Assembly: GCA_964369175.1 (NCBI GenBank)
Contig: CAYJEM010000002.1
Span: forward strand, 1-64,000
From: Tannockella sp964369175
GTDB lineage: Bacteria > Bacillota_I > Bacilli_A > Erysipelotrichales > Coprobacillaceae
Direction: 5' to 3'
DNA: 64,000 nt
The position numbers and the translations under genes are program-made. A model generated the notes under the pieces. That model worked only from the letters and a program-made list of their open reading frames with translations. It did not search any database and was not told the DNA's origin. Shown piece by piece: positions 34,899-43,664 of this stretch; position 1 is the first letter of the stretch, and each line of letters starts with the position of its first letter.

Positions 34899-35930
34899 CT
34901 ATTTAAACCATGATTTGGTATTATTTGCAAATTTCACTAACATTAACATAACTGGCACTTCTACCAGTAACCCAACTGTCGTTGCTAGTACTACTGGACT
35001 ATCGATTCCAAATAATGTAACAGCTAACGCCACTGCAAGTTCAAAGAAATTTGATGCTCCAATCATTCCTGCTGGTGCAGCTACACTATGTGGTAATTTT
35101 AATAATTTTGATGTTCCATAAGCCAATGCAAAGATTAATACTGTTTGTAATACCAATGGTATTGCGATTAATAATACATTTAATGGATTTTCAAGAATCA
35201 CTGTACCTTGCAAAGAAAAAATTATTGTTAATGTTAATAGTAATGCAATTACTGTTACATTATTAAACTTCTTTAAGAATACATTTTCAAAATAATCTAA
35301 TCCTTTTGACTTAATAACCATTGTTCTTGTTACTATTCCAGCTACTAGTGGAATAACTACAAATAATACTAATGATAATAATAATGTATCCCAAGGAATT
35401 TGAACTCCTGTAACACCTAATAAAAATCCTACGATTGGTACAAACGCCACTAAAATAATTAAATCATTTGTAGCAACTTGAACAACTGTATATGCTGCAT
35501 CGCCATCTGTTAAATAACTCCAAACAAATACCATTGCTGTACAAGGTGCAGCCCCTAATAAGATTGCTCCTGCTAGATAATCACTTGCAAGGGCTGTTGG
35601 TAACATATCTTTAAAAAATACAAAGAAGAATAAATAAGCTATCGCAAACATTGTAAATGGCTTAATTAACCAGTTTACAACCCATGTCACAAATAATCCT
35701 TTTGGTCTTTTACCTACTTCTTTAATACTTTTAAAATCAACTTTTAACATCATTGGATAGATCATTAACCAAATCAATACTGCTATTGGTAATGAAACAT
35801 TTGCATACTCAAAGTTACCTAAAAACTCTGGTACTGCAGGTAGCAGTGAACCAATTAAGATTCCTGCAATCATACAAAGCACTACCCATAAAGTTAAGTA
35901 CTTTTCAAAAAATCCGATTTTCTTTTCCAC
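34899..35930 (-). CDS. acr3: Arsenite efflux transporter, ACR3 family
   Basis: A 343-residue membrane protein with ten predicted membrane segments. LGAAPCTAMVFVWSYL contains the conserved Cys thought to bind arsenite in ACR3 pumps, and PAGMIGASNFFELAVALAV holds the conserved Glu region. It exports arsenite using the proton gradient. It lies 2 bp after the thioredoxin-like gene and is followed by arsC. Often labelled arsB, but the family is ACR3. Confidence 0.96.
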   Translation of the reverse strand: MEKKIGFFEKYLTLWVVLCMIAGILIGSLLPAVPEFLGNFEYANVSLPIAVLIWLMIYPMMLKVDFKSIKEVGKRPKGLFVTWVVNWLIKPFTMFAIAYLFFFVFFKDMLPTALASDYLAGAILLGAAPCTAMVFVWSYLTDGDAAYTVVQVATNDLIILVAFVPIVGFLLGVTGVQIPWDTLLLSLVLFVVIPLVAGIVTRTMVIKSKGLDYFENVFLKKFNNVTVIALLLTLTIIFSLQGTVILENPLNVLLIAIPLVLQTVLIFALAYGTSKLLKLPHSVAAPAGMIGASNFFELAVALAVTLFGIDSPVVLATTVGLLVEVPVMLMLVKFANNTKSWFK

Positions 35931-35932
35931 CT

Positions 35933-36280
35933 CTAGAACTCCTTACTAATTAACTCTTTTGCATTTTCTACAGAAATTAATTTCCCTTGACATAATACTT
36001 TACTATTTACAACTAAAGCTGGGGTTTGCATCACACCATATTTAGCGATTGTTGCCATATCACCAATATTTACTACTGTTTCTTCGATCCCTAATTCTTT
36101 AGTTGCTAATTGTACGTTTTCAAAGCTTTGTGAGCTTTTTTTACAACATGCTCCAAGAACGATAATTTTTGCGCCCTCTTGTTCTTCAATTGAACATGTG
36201 TTTCCACAAGCACATTTTGCTTCTACTTTTTTTACGTCTTTTACTTCTACTTTCTTTTTTCCAAAATTTAAAAATGCCAT
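35933..36280 (-). CDS. Thioredoxin-fold protein with adjacent cysteines, ars operon
   Basis: A 115-residue protein. Residues 38-113 fit the thioredoxin_3 fold: a first strand (KIIVLGACCKKS), a helix, and the cis-proline turn VMQTPALVVNSKV. Instead of CxxC the active-site position has adjacent Cys45-Cys46. The N-terminal extension carries CACGNTC (Cys23, 25, 29), and one more Cys follows the turn. Such an arrangement could bind arsenic(III), or pass a thiol pair to the ArsP permease next to it, but this is inference. Encoded between arsP and acr3 with GGAGG upstream. Confidence 0.8.
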   Translation of the reverse strand: MAFLNFGKKKVEVKDVKKVEAKCACGNTCSIEEQEGAKIIVLGACCKKSSQSFENVQLATKELGIEETVVNIGDMATIAKYGVMQTPALVVNSKVLCQGKLISVENAKELISKEF

Positions 36281-36299
36281 CTTTCTTTCCTCCTGTTTT

Positions 36300-37313
36300 T
36301 TATACTAATATGTCTTGGAAGATATTAAATAAATATCCAACAATAATAATTCCACTTGCACAAATAATAATAAATGCTCCAAGTAATTTTGGTTTAACTG
36401 CTTTCTTTAACATGATTAATGATGGTAAACTCAATGTTGTTACAGACATCATAAATGCTAAGATTGTTCCAAGTTGTGCACCTTTTGATAATAATGCTTC
36501 AGCAATTGGGATTGTTCCAAATATATCTGCATAGATTGGAATCCCAACAATTGTTGCTAGTAAAACACCAAATGGGTTATTACTTCCTAGTAAACTTTCA
36601 ATTACATCTTGTGGTATCCAGTTATGGATTAATGCCCCAATACCAACACCAACTAGAATATAAGGGAATACCTTTTTAAATGTTTCACCAACTTGATCAC
36701 GAGCATATAATACACGATCTTTTCTAGTAAGTTCCTCAGATTCAATATCAATGTTGCTTGCATTCATAATAAAATCTTCTACGTGACGATGCATCCCTAG
36801 TTTATCAAGGATTGTACCACCAATAACAGCAATAACTAAACCAACAATTACATATACAACAGCAACACGCCATCCAAAGATACTCATTAATAGTACTAAA
36901 CTTCCCAAATCTACCATTGGTGAAGATATCAAGAAACTAAATGTTACTCCTACTGGTAATCCAGCACTTGTAAATCCCATAAAAAGTGGTATTGATGAAC
37001 AAGAACAAAACGGTGTTACAGTACCAAGCAAGGCTGATACTATGTTAGCCCATATTCCTTTAAAACGACTTAGGATACGTTTGCTTCTTTCTGGTGGAAA
37101 GTAGCTTTGAATATATGAAATCATAAAGATTAATGAACATAATAATACTACAATCTTAATTACATCATATATAAAGAACTGTAAACTTCCTCCTAGTGGT
37201 GAAGCAATATCTAACCCTATTGTTGTAAGCAATGAGCCTACTAAATCATTCAACCACTTCATCCCTAAAATTTGAGATTGAATGAAGTCCCAAATCGAAC
37301 CAATTATTTCCAT
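36300..37313 (-). CDS. arsP: ArsP-type permease (COG0701)
   Basis: A 337-residue membrane protein with about eight membrane segments. The conserved TPFCSCSSIPLF motif contains the cysteines typical of ArsP/COG0701 permeases. Characterised ArsP proteins export trivalent organoarsenicals such as methylarsenite and roxarsone(III); whether this one does is inferred from motif and operon. ATG 37313 is chosen for its AAAGGGG site 6 nt upstream. An ArsR operator lies between arsR and this gene. Confidence 0.85.
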   Translation of the reverse strand: MEIIGSIWDFIQSQILGMKWLNDLVGSLLTTIGLDIASPLGGSLQFFIYDVIKIVVLLCSLIFMISYIQSYFPPERSKRILSRFKGIWANIVSALLGTVTPFCSCSSIPLFMGFTSAGLPVGVTFSFLISSPMVDLGSLVLLMSIFGWRVAVVYVIVGLVIAVIGGTILDKLGMHRHVEDFIMNASNIDIESEELTRKDRVLYARDQVGETFKKVFPYILVGVGIGALIHNWIPQDVIESLLGSNNPFGVLLATIVGIPIYADIFGTIPIAEALLSKGAQLGTILAFMMSVTTLSLPSLIMLKKAVKPKLLGAFIIICASGIIIVGYLFNIFQDILV

Positions 37314-37329
37314 ATAATTCCCCTTTCTT

Positions 37330-37349
37330 ATATCAAGATTTTTTGATAT
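37330..37349. promoter_or_regulatory. ArsR operator copy 1 (arsR-arsP gap)
   Basis: Perfect dyad ATATCAA-N6-TTGATAT (37330-37336 and 37343-37349), identical to the site upstream of arsR. It suggests a second level of control of arsP. Confidence 0.7.
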
Positions 37350-37381
37350 ATACTCCTTTTTTAATAGCAACAGTTATGTTG

Positions 37382-37666
37382 CTATTGTTGAGTAATTTCT
37401 TTTAATAAAGTAATAGCTTTTTGACTTCCGCTATTACATACGCGATAGTTTGTCCACTTACCACTTTGTGAGCTTTTGACAACGCCCGCTTCAATTAATA
37501 TTTTCATATGATACGATAATGCTGACTGTGCTATTCCTGTGGCATCAATAAGATCACAGGCACACTTTTCACCTTTATTTAATTCTTCTAAGATACGTAA
37601 TCTTCTTTCATCACAAAATGCTTTAAATACTTTTGCAACTTCATTGTTACTACATTCACAACTCAT
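37382..37666 (-). CDS. arsR: Arsenic-responsive repressor ArsR
   Basis: A 94-residue winged-helix repressor. The metal site ELCVCDL of the family is read here as EKCACDL (Cys35, Cys37); extra cysteines occur at Cys3, Cys5 and Cys18. DNA recognition helix is QSALSYHMKILIEAGVV. Start ATG 37666 is placed 8 nt after GAGG; ATG and GTG codons just upstream are within that site. First gene of the operon, whose promoter is flanked by two of the three operators. Confidence 0.95.
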   Translation of the reverse strand: MSCECSNNEVAKVFKAFCDERRLRILEELNKGEKCACDLIDATGIAQSALSYHMKILIEAGVVKSSQSGKWTNYRVCNSGSQKAITLLKEITQQ

Positions 37667-37678
37667 TCCCATCACCTC

Positions 37679-37698
37679 ACATCAAATCTTTTTGATAT
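37679..37698. promoter_or_regulatory. ArsR operator copy 2 (downstream of the -10)
   Basis: Dyad ACATCAA-N6-TTGATAT (37679-37685 and 37692-37698), one mismatch from the other two copies, placed between the -10 and arsR. Confidence 0.75.
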
Positions 37699-37702
37699 GT
37701 TA

Positions 37703-37731
37703 ATAATACTAACAGTTCACTCCTTTGTCAA
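37703..37731 (-). promoter_or_regulatory. Promoter of the ars operon
   Basis: Consensus TTGACA (37726-37731), 17-bp spacer, TATTAT (37703-37708). Flanked on both sides by ArsR operator dyads. Confidence 0.85.
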
Positions 37732-37736
37732 TACTC

Positions 37737-37756
37737 ATATCAATTTTTTTTGATAT
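37737..37756. promoter_or_regulatory. ArsR operator copy 3 (upstream of the -35)
   Basis: Perfect dyad ATATCAA-N6-TTGATAT (37737-37743 and 37750-37756). With copy 2 it brackets the arsR promoter. Confidence 0.75.
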
Positions 37757-37892
37757 ATATTTAGTATATGCAACTTTATAAGAATTATGCACAATAATAT
37801 CGAATAATAATACATCAATTTATAATATTTACTAACTAAAAAGCCATTACAATATGGTGATTGGAACCTAATGTCACCGTCTTTTTCCATAC

Positions 37893-37919
37893 AAAAAAGC
37901 TTAGCATTTGCTAAGCTTT
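37893..37919 (-). terminator. Terminator of the mannosylglycerate operon
   Basis: About 10-bp palindromic stem (37909-37919 with 37896-37906) with U run on the minus strand, directly after the glycerate kinase stop. The stretch 37757-37892 shows nothing else. Confidence 0.85.
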
Positions 37920-39045
37920 ATTTGTAATTCCATAACTTCATAACATTATTTGTTGTTTGTTCTAATGCTTCTTGACCTTTTACTAGAGCTGTTTGAAGGT
38001 CCATCGCTTCATTAACGATAGAGAACATTGCAGTTACACCAATATCATATAAATTGCTAGCTTCGGGAGTTACTCTTCCAGCGAGGACGATTACTGGAAT
38101 ATCTAACTCTTTAGCGATATGGGCAATACCTGAAATTGTTTTTCCATCAATTGTTTGACTATCAACACTTCCTTCTCCGGTAATTATAAGTGATGCACCT
38201 GTAGCTTTTTGTTTGAAATCCACTTTATCTAAAATGGTTTTAATTCCACTTTGTAACGGTACTCCTAATATTGCAAGAGCACCAGAGACTCCGCCAGCAG
38301 CACCAGTTCTTGGCATTGATGCTAGATCAACATTAAATTGTTCTTTAACAACATTGCTAAAAGATGTTAAGCTGTCTTCTAAAAATTCTAGTTGGCCAGG
38401 CGTTGCACCTTTTTGTTTTCCAAATACATGGGTTGCACCTTTTGGACCAACAAATGTGTTTTCTACATCACTAGCAACTTCGATTTTACAACTACCAATA
38501 TTTGCAAGGGCATTTGAAATGTCCATCGTTTTAACTTGTGCAATTGAATCAACATTACAAGGGAGAACATTATTATTTTTATCATAGAAGATTACACCTA
38601 GCGCGTGTAACATTCCATACCCACCATCGTTCGTTCCAGATCCGCCTAGACAAACAATGATGTTTTTATTACCTTGATCAATTGCATCTAAAATCATTTG
38701 CCCAAATCCATGTGTTGTCATACGTGTCGGATCACGTTTTTCAACTGGAGTTAAGGCTATTCCGCAACTTTCAGCTATTTCAATTACAGCTGTATTATTT
38801 GCTTGATGATATGTGGCAGACATAACATCATTACCAAATGGATTTTGCACAGCGACACCAACAGGTTGAAGCCCTAAGGCTTCACCTATTACTTCAGCAC
38901 TTCCTTCTCCACCATCGGCCATTGGAATTATGATTGTTTCAACTTCCTTGTTATTATTATTTATTGCTCTTTGAATTGCTAGACATGCATCTTTAGCACT
39001 AATGCTTTCTTTAAAAGAATCGCATGCAATGATTATTTTTTCCAT
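37918..39045 (-). CDS. glxK: Glycerate kinase (GlxK/GarK family)
   Basis: Phosphorylates D-glycerate, usually to 2-phosphoglycerate in this family, giving entry to lower glycolysis. It has 375 residues. ACDSFKESISA opens the protein, PMADGGEGSAE and CLGGSGTNDGGYGMLHALG are conserved kinase segments, and ITGEGSVDSQTIDGKT is near the C-terminus. Start ATG 39045 lies 1 bp after the mannosidase stop; an in-frame TTG four codons upstream is within that gene. Its place after a mannosylglycerate hydrolase explains its substrate: glycerate is the other product. Confidence 0.94.
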   Translation of the reverse strand: MEKIIIACDSFKESISAKDACLAIQRAINNNNKEVETIIIPMADGGEGSAEVIGEALGLQPVGVAVQNPFGNDVMSATYHQANNTAVIEIAESCGIALTPVEKRDPTRMTTHGFGQMILDAIDQGNKNIIVCLGGSGTNDGGYGMLHALGVIFYDKNNNVLPCNVDSIAQVKTMDISNALANIGSCKIEVASDVENTFVGPKGATHVFGKQKGATPGQLEFLEDSLTSFSNVVKEQFNVDLASMPRTGAAGGVSGALAILGVPLQSGIKTILDKVDFKQKATGASLIITGEGSVDSQTIDGKTISGIAHIAKELDIPVIVLAGRVTPEASNLYDIGVTAMFSIVNEAMDLQTALVKGQEALEQTTNNVMKLWNYK

Positions 39046-39046
39046 G

Positions 39047-41614
39047 TTATTTTTCAATCAAGAATGTTTTTACTTGGTTATATTTTATTGCTTTTTCTTC
39101 TTGACTTACTTCCTCGTTTAAGTTTATTACACCAAGCACATTTTTATTTACTTCTAGAGTAACATTATTTTTCGATGTATTAAATACACGATATACTAAA
39201 TCATTACTATTTTCTGCTTTTTTAAGAACACTTAAGATAATATTCTTATCTGTTTGTTCTATTAATGAGTGTGAATATGGAACAGTAAAGTCAACATCAT
39301 TTAATTTCATTGCATTATAAGGCATTTTATTATATGTAACAACTGGAGTAACATATTCTTTATGTCTTCTTGCAAGAACTGTTTGATCTTTTTCAGTTAC
39401 CAAGGCAAAATCAAAAGTCATTTTTGTTAATAACTGTTGATCTGGTGTTGGCATTTTGATACCTGAAGGACGACCTGGTCGACGCACTAATTCTTCTTTA
39501 CCTAAGTATCCTGTAGATCTAAATAAAGTAATTGCTAGTGTGTTGTAATTATCACCAATAATTTCAAACTCACGAATTGAATTTGTAAGTACTGCGATTG
39601 GGCAATCTTTAATTGCTACATATCCAAGCATTGGATAGATTGCATCTGGTCTTTCAGACCACTTTTCTTTTTCCCATATATCCATTGCATCATCTCTTAC
39701 TGCTCTTTCAATAATACCAAATTGGTTATCACTAACAGAGAATTTACCTTGCATTGCTGTTGGAATCAATGCACGTACACGATGATCTTTAGCTTTGTTA
39801 TCTAAAGTCATAGACACAGCAATATTTTTACTTCCTTTAGTAAGTGTCACTGTAAAGCTTACATCAACACTTGAATCAATTACTTTTGCTTTTCTGCTAT
39901 CTAAGTTAGCTGGTACTTCAAATGTATAAGCAATTGTAGCCGTTGTTGATAATGTAGATTTAACAATTGATGTTGTTGCTTTTACATCTTTAGATGTAAT
40001 TACATAGTCATCTAATAATGGTGAATAATCATATCCATCTCCATCATCACTACCATCTTCTAATAATAATACTGAATCATATGAATCATTTAATTCTTTA
40101 TCAACAATTGCTAATGTTCCATTTGGGTTTACAGTAATTGTATAGTACTCATTTTCTAATGTTGTATCATTTGTTGCTGATACACTCATATTAGCGTCAC
40201 CTTCAATTACAAAGTATGTTTTATATCCCATTGATGGAATTGTATCTTCTACTTCAACTACATATTGTACAAATGGATCATAATTTCCATAATGTACAAT
40301 TTGACGGTCGATTAATCCAGCATCAATTTCTTCTTTTTCTACAATATGGTATGGTACATTGTTACCATTTTCATCCTGTAAAACAAAGTTTTTCATTCTT
40401 GTAATAATTGTTCCTCTTACAACTGTATTTCTTGTATAAGGAAGTAAGTTGTATGCAACAAATTTATCTAATGAAATATCTAAAGACATTGCATCAGCTA
40501 TTTTACGTTTATAGAAATCAATCGTACGATCAACCTTCTCATTTGCTAATTCAAAGCGTGCCATAATTTCTGCATGCACTTTATCGCTACAACAACATCC
40601 AATTGAATCATGAGCATGATTTTTCATGATTTCTTTCCAGATACTTTCAATCATCCCATGAAAGTATTCAAATCCAAGAGTATGAGCAATACTTGCAAGT
40701 GGCTCTAAAATATTTGTGATTTTATTTTCAATTACTGTATTGATTGCTTTAATATCCGCTCTTGAAGAGAAAATCGAACGGTGTACACGCATATATTTAC
40801 CATCTAATAATTCTCCATGTAATGTATCATAATCATCTTTCTTTTCTAACTCTTTAAATAATAAATCATAGTTACTTAAGAAGAAGTCTTTTTTAGGATA
40901 AATATTTTTTAATTGATCCATTACTTCATAAATATCTTTTTGAATAGGCATTTGATCATGTCCGTTTGGAAGCAACAGGTTTTCACCTGTCGCTCCTCTT
41001 TCTAATACAGGCATGTATTTAGAACAACGAACTGCTAATGCTTCTTTTTCAACAGGTAAGTATTTACCAATTGCATAACCTAAAGGTAAAAGTTGTGTTA
41101 GTACTTTTGAACCATCATCACTTGTCCAATAAAATTCGGTATTACTACTTCCCATACGTTCGCTTGTACCACGCCAGAACATACTACGCTTGATATTAAA
41201 TCCATTTAATATCATTGGCATTTGTCCTGATTGACCAAATGAATCTGGTAAATATCCAATATCCATGACTGGTCCAAACTCTTTACAGTCTTTGTGTCCA
41301 TATAGTAAGTTTCTTACAATTGATTCACCACCAACTACCATTTCATCAGTTTGTGTATACCATGGTCCAATGATTAGTTTTCCAGCCTGAACCAATTTTT
41401 TTACTCTATCCCTGTTTTCTGGTTTCATTCCAAAATAATCTTCTAGAACTGAAGTTTGTCCATCTAACACATAGTATGGATAATTTGGATCAGTTTCTAA
41501 ACGTTCCATAATTTCTTCCATATTGTTTATTAATAATAATTTTGATTCTTCCGCTGTAAAATACCACTCACGATCCCAATGCATATGTGGTACAACATGT
41601 ACTTTATTTGTCAT
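39047..41614 (-). CDS. mngB: GH38 alpha-mannosidase, MngB-like (mannosylglycerate hydrolase)
   Basis: An 855-residue glycoside hydrolase family 38 enzyme. VVPHMHWDREWYFT carries the zinc-binding His and Asp, and GYLPDSFGQSGQMP holds the nucleophile Asp. The C-terminal beta domains are complete. Homology is to MngB of E. coli, which cleaves 2-O-(6-phospho-alpha-mannosyl)-D-glycerate to mannose 6-phosphate and glycerate. The neighbours, an MngA-like PTS permease and glycerate kinase, support that substrate over general alpha-mannosides. It lies 26 bp after the PTS gene. Confidence 0.9.
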   Translation of the reverse strand: MTNKVHVVPHMHWDREWYFTAEESKLLLINNMEEIMERLETDPNYPYYVLDGQTSVLEDYFGMKPENRDRVKKLVQAGKLIIGPWYTQTDEMVVGGESIVRNLLYGHKDCKEFGPVMDIGYLPDSFGQSGQMPMILNGFNIKRSMFWRGTSERMGSSNTEFYWTSDDGSKVLTQLLPLGYAIGKYLPVEKEALAVRCSKYMPVLERGATGENLLLPNGHDQMPIQKDIYEVMDQLKNIYPKKDFFLSNYDLLFKELEKKDDYDTLHGELLDGKYMRVHRSIFSSRADIKAINTVIENKITNILEPLASIAHTLGFEYFHGMIESIWKEIMKNHAHDSIGCCCSDKVHAEIMARFELANEKVDRTIDFYKRKIADAMSLDISLDKFVAYNLLPYTRNTVVRGTIITRMKNFVLQDENGNNVPYHIVEKEEIDAGLIDRQIVHYGNYDPFVQYVVEVEDTIPSMGYKTYFVIEGDANMSVSATNDTTLENEYYTITVNPNGTLAIVDKELNDSYDSVLLLEDGSDDGDGYDYSPLLDDYVITSKDVKATTSIVKSTLSTTATIAYTFEVPANLDSRKAKVIDSSVDVSFTVTLTKGSKNIAVSMTLDNKAKDHRVRALIPTAMQGKFSVSDNQFGIIERAVRDDAMDIWEKEKWSERPDAIYPMLGYVAIKDCPIAVLTNSIREFEIIGDNYNTLAITLFRSTGYLGKEELVRRPGRPSGIKMPTPDQQLLTKMTFDFALVTEKDQTVLARRHKEYVTPVVTYNKMPYNAMKLNDVDFTVPYSHSLIEQTDKNIILSVLKKAENSNDLVYRVFNTSKNNVTLEVNKNVLGVINLNEEVSQEEKAIKYNQVKTFLIEK

Positions 41615-41640
41615 TTATATCACCTTTTATATCTTAATTT

Positions 41641-43545
41641 TTATTTTGTTGCTAATTTTCTCATTTTTTGTTGACGTAATACTACTAATAATACTGCTGA
41701 GATAATTGCTCCAAGAACTGCTGCAAAGAACCAAATTGCTGCTCCTACTGCTAAGTTATCTGTTGTCAGTACTAATGCCGAGAAAATCCCAGCTCCTGGA
41801 ACATCTAATCCAATGTTTGCAACTGCTACGATAGCACCAGCTACTGCAGAACCTGTACATAATGAAATCATTACACGAATTGGGTCAGCCATCATGAATG
41901 GGATTGCCCCTTCAGTAATTCCTGCTAAACCAAGTAACCAAGTTGAGTTCCCAACTTCTCTTTCTTCTTCTGTATATATATCTTTTTTGATTTTTGTTGC
42001 AAATGTTACTGCAAATGCACTAACCATTTTTACTGAAGCAAATACACAATAAGGCATTAATACTCCATCACTTAATGCAGCAACACAGAATGTATAAGCT
42101 GCTTTATTTACTGGTCCACCTAAGTCAAATGAAACCATGATACCAATCATTGCTCCTAAAAGTGCCGCATTTCCACCTTGAAGTGAAGCTAAGAAGTCAA
42201 ACATAATATTATTTAACCAAGCAACTGGTCCACCAACAACGAATAATACTAAAGCACCTGTAATTGATACTGATAATACTGGGTAAACTACGAAACTAAC
42301 AAATCCAGCAAGTGTTCCTTTTGCAGGAATATATTTTTTAAGTGCACGAATTAAGTAACCAGCGATAAGACCACCTAGCATCCCTACTAAGAATCCACCA
42401 CCAACGATATTAGCTCCAATACCTGCTGCAAAACCTGCTGCTAAAGCTGGTTTTTCACCAATTGAATAAGCCATGTATGCTGATAATACTGGTACCATGA
42501 TACCAAACACTTGTCCACGGAAAGCATCTAGCATTTTTAACCAATGTGTTGAATCTAATGCACCCCAAACTGTTGCGTCACCTAAACCAGTTAAGTTACG
42601 GTAAATTACGATAAATGCTCCAAGCATCCCTGCTGCAACGATGATAGGTACGATATGACTGATACCTGTAAGTACTGATTCTTTAATTTCTTCAGCCAAT
42701 GATTTTGGTTTGTCATCATATTCTACATAGTCACCAGTTGTTCCATTTTCTGCTTTATCTAAAGCTCTTTGAATAATTGCTTTAGCATCTTTTAAAGGTG
42801 CTGCAACTCTTGTTTTTTCTGTAGGTAAATGTGCAAAACGTTCTTCTTGTTTTACTGCAACATCTACTGCAAAGATTGCTGCACATGCATTTTTAAGCAT
42901 TGCATTTGTATGACGATCTTCGATCCCATTAGCACCTTGCTTTTCAACATATACATTAACACCCATTTCCTTACCAGCTTTTACTAACGCTTCAGCTGCC
43001 ATATACGTATGAGCAATACCAGCAGCACATGCAGTTACCGCTACGATTGATTTGTCAAAAACAACTTCTTCAACATTTTCGTCTGTTTCTTTACCATCTA
43101 GTCTAGAAACAAAATCAGCACTTGAAGTTGCACCGTATAAATGTTGAGTATAATCAGGATTTGACATTCTTGTCATCATTTCTGATAATAATTTCATTTG
43201 TGTTCCATCTTCATCAACTGCTGGAATCGCAAGTAAGAAAATATATTTTACTTCATTTGATTCCACAACACTTGGCCAGTCACCAACTGGACTATTAACA
43301 GTCATTACTGCAAAGCTTGCTTCATTTACAGCATCAGACTTTCCATGTGGAATTGCAAGTCCTGCATCAATCCCAGTAGCAGAAATCCCTTCACGATCCA
43401 TTACTGCTTGATAGAATGCTTCTTTGTCTTTTACTTTCCCTTGTTGATATAGTTTTTCGATTAAAGCTCTAATGATATCCTCTCTTGAACTCATGTTACT
43501 ATTAAGTTCGATTAGATTTTCATTAGTTAAAGTAGATAATTTCGT
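41641..43545 (-). CDS. mngA: PTS fructose-family EIIABC, MngA-like; probable ACG start
   Basis: Imports and phosphorylates a sugar, probably 2-O-alpha-mannosylglycerate. Domain order is EIIA (IPHGKS, phospho-His near 67), EIIB (VTACAAGIAHTYMAAEAL, Cys near 173) and EIIC with about eight or nine membrane segments, the order of E. coli MngA, which it resembles throughout. The first in-frame ATG (43494) has no ribosome-binding site and would remove 17 residues (KLSTLTNENLIELNSN) that align with the EIIA N-terminus. An ideal GGAGG is 7 nt before an in-frame ACG at 43545, where ATG is expected. I therefore start at ACG; 634 residues. First gene of mngA-mngB-glxK. Confidence 0.88.
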   Translation of the reverse strand, partial: TKLSTLTNENLIELNSNMSSREDIIRALIEKLYQQGKVKDKEAFYQAVMDREGISATGIDAGLAIPHGKSDAVNEASFAVMTVNSPVGDWPSVVESNEVKYIFLLAIPAVDEDGTQMKLLSEMMTRMSNPDYTQHLYGATSSADFVSRLDGKETDENVEEVVFDKSIVAVTACAAGIAHTYMAAEALVKAGKEMGVNVYVEKQGANGIEDRHTNAMLKNACAAIFAVDVAVKQEERFAHLPTEKTRVAAPLKDAKAIIQRALDKAENGTTGDYVEYDDKPKSLAEEIKESVLTGISHIVPIIVAAGMLGAFIVIYRNLTGLGDATVWGALDSTHWLKMLDAFRGQVFGIMVPVLSAYMAYSIGEKPALAAGFAAGIGANIVGGGFLVGMLGGLIAGYLIRALKKYIPAKGTLAGFVSFVVYPVLSVSITGALVLFVVGGPVAWLNNIMFDFLASLQGGNAALLGAMIGIMVSFDLGGPVNKAAYTFCVAALSDGVLMPYCVFASVKMVSAFAVTFATKIKKDIYTEEEREVGNSTWLLGLAGITEGAIPFMMADPIRVMISLCTGSAVAGAIVAVANIGLDVPGAGIFSALVLTTDNLAVGAAIWFFAAVLGAIISAVLLVVLRQQKMRKLATK

Positions 43546-43572
43546 ATAACTTCCTCCTATTTACATAGAAAT

Positions 43573-43601
43573 AATATCATAGAAACTGTAACCCATTACA
43601 A
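43573..43601 (-). promoter_or_regulatory. Candidate promoter and cre-like dyad before mngA
   Basis: TTGTAA (43596-43601), 17-bp spacer, GATATT (43573-43578) is a moderate promoter. Overlapping its -35 is the perfect dyad TGTAA-N4-TTACA (43587-43600), which differs from the CcpA cre consensus only at one central base. It could also be an RpiR site. Confidence 0.45.
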
Positions 43602-43629
43602 ATACACCATTTATGCACAAAATTACCAA

Positions 43630-43664
43630 AAAAAAACAGAGTATTGTGTATTTATACACAATAC
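43630..43664 (-). terminator. Terminator of the rpiR-family gene
   Basis: An 11-bp near-palindrome (43654-43664 with 43641-43651) that overlaps the stop codon, followed by a run of nine U on the minus strand after UCUG. Confidence 0.8.

Noticed and set aside
37757..37892. A tRNA or small RNA gene in the arsR-glxK gap
   Set aside because: No cloverleaf, CCA end or GTTCGA-type T-loop was found here or in the other gaps.
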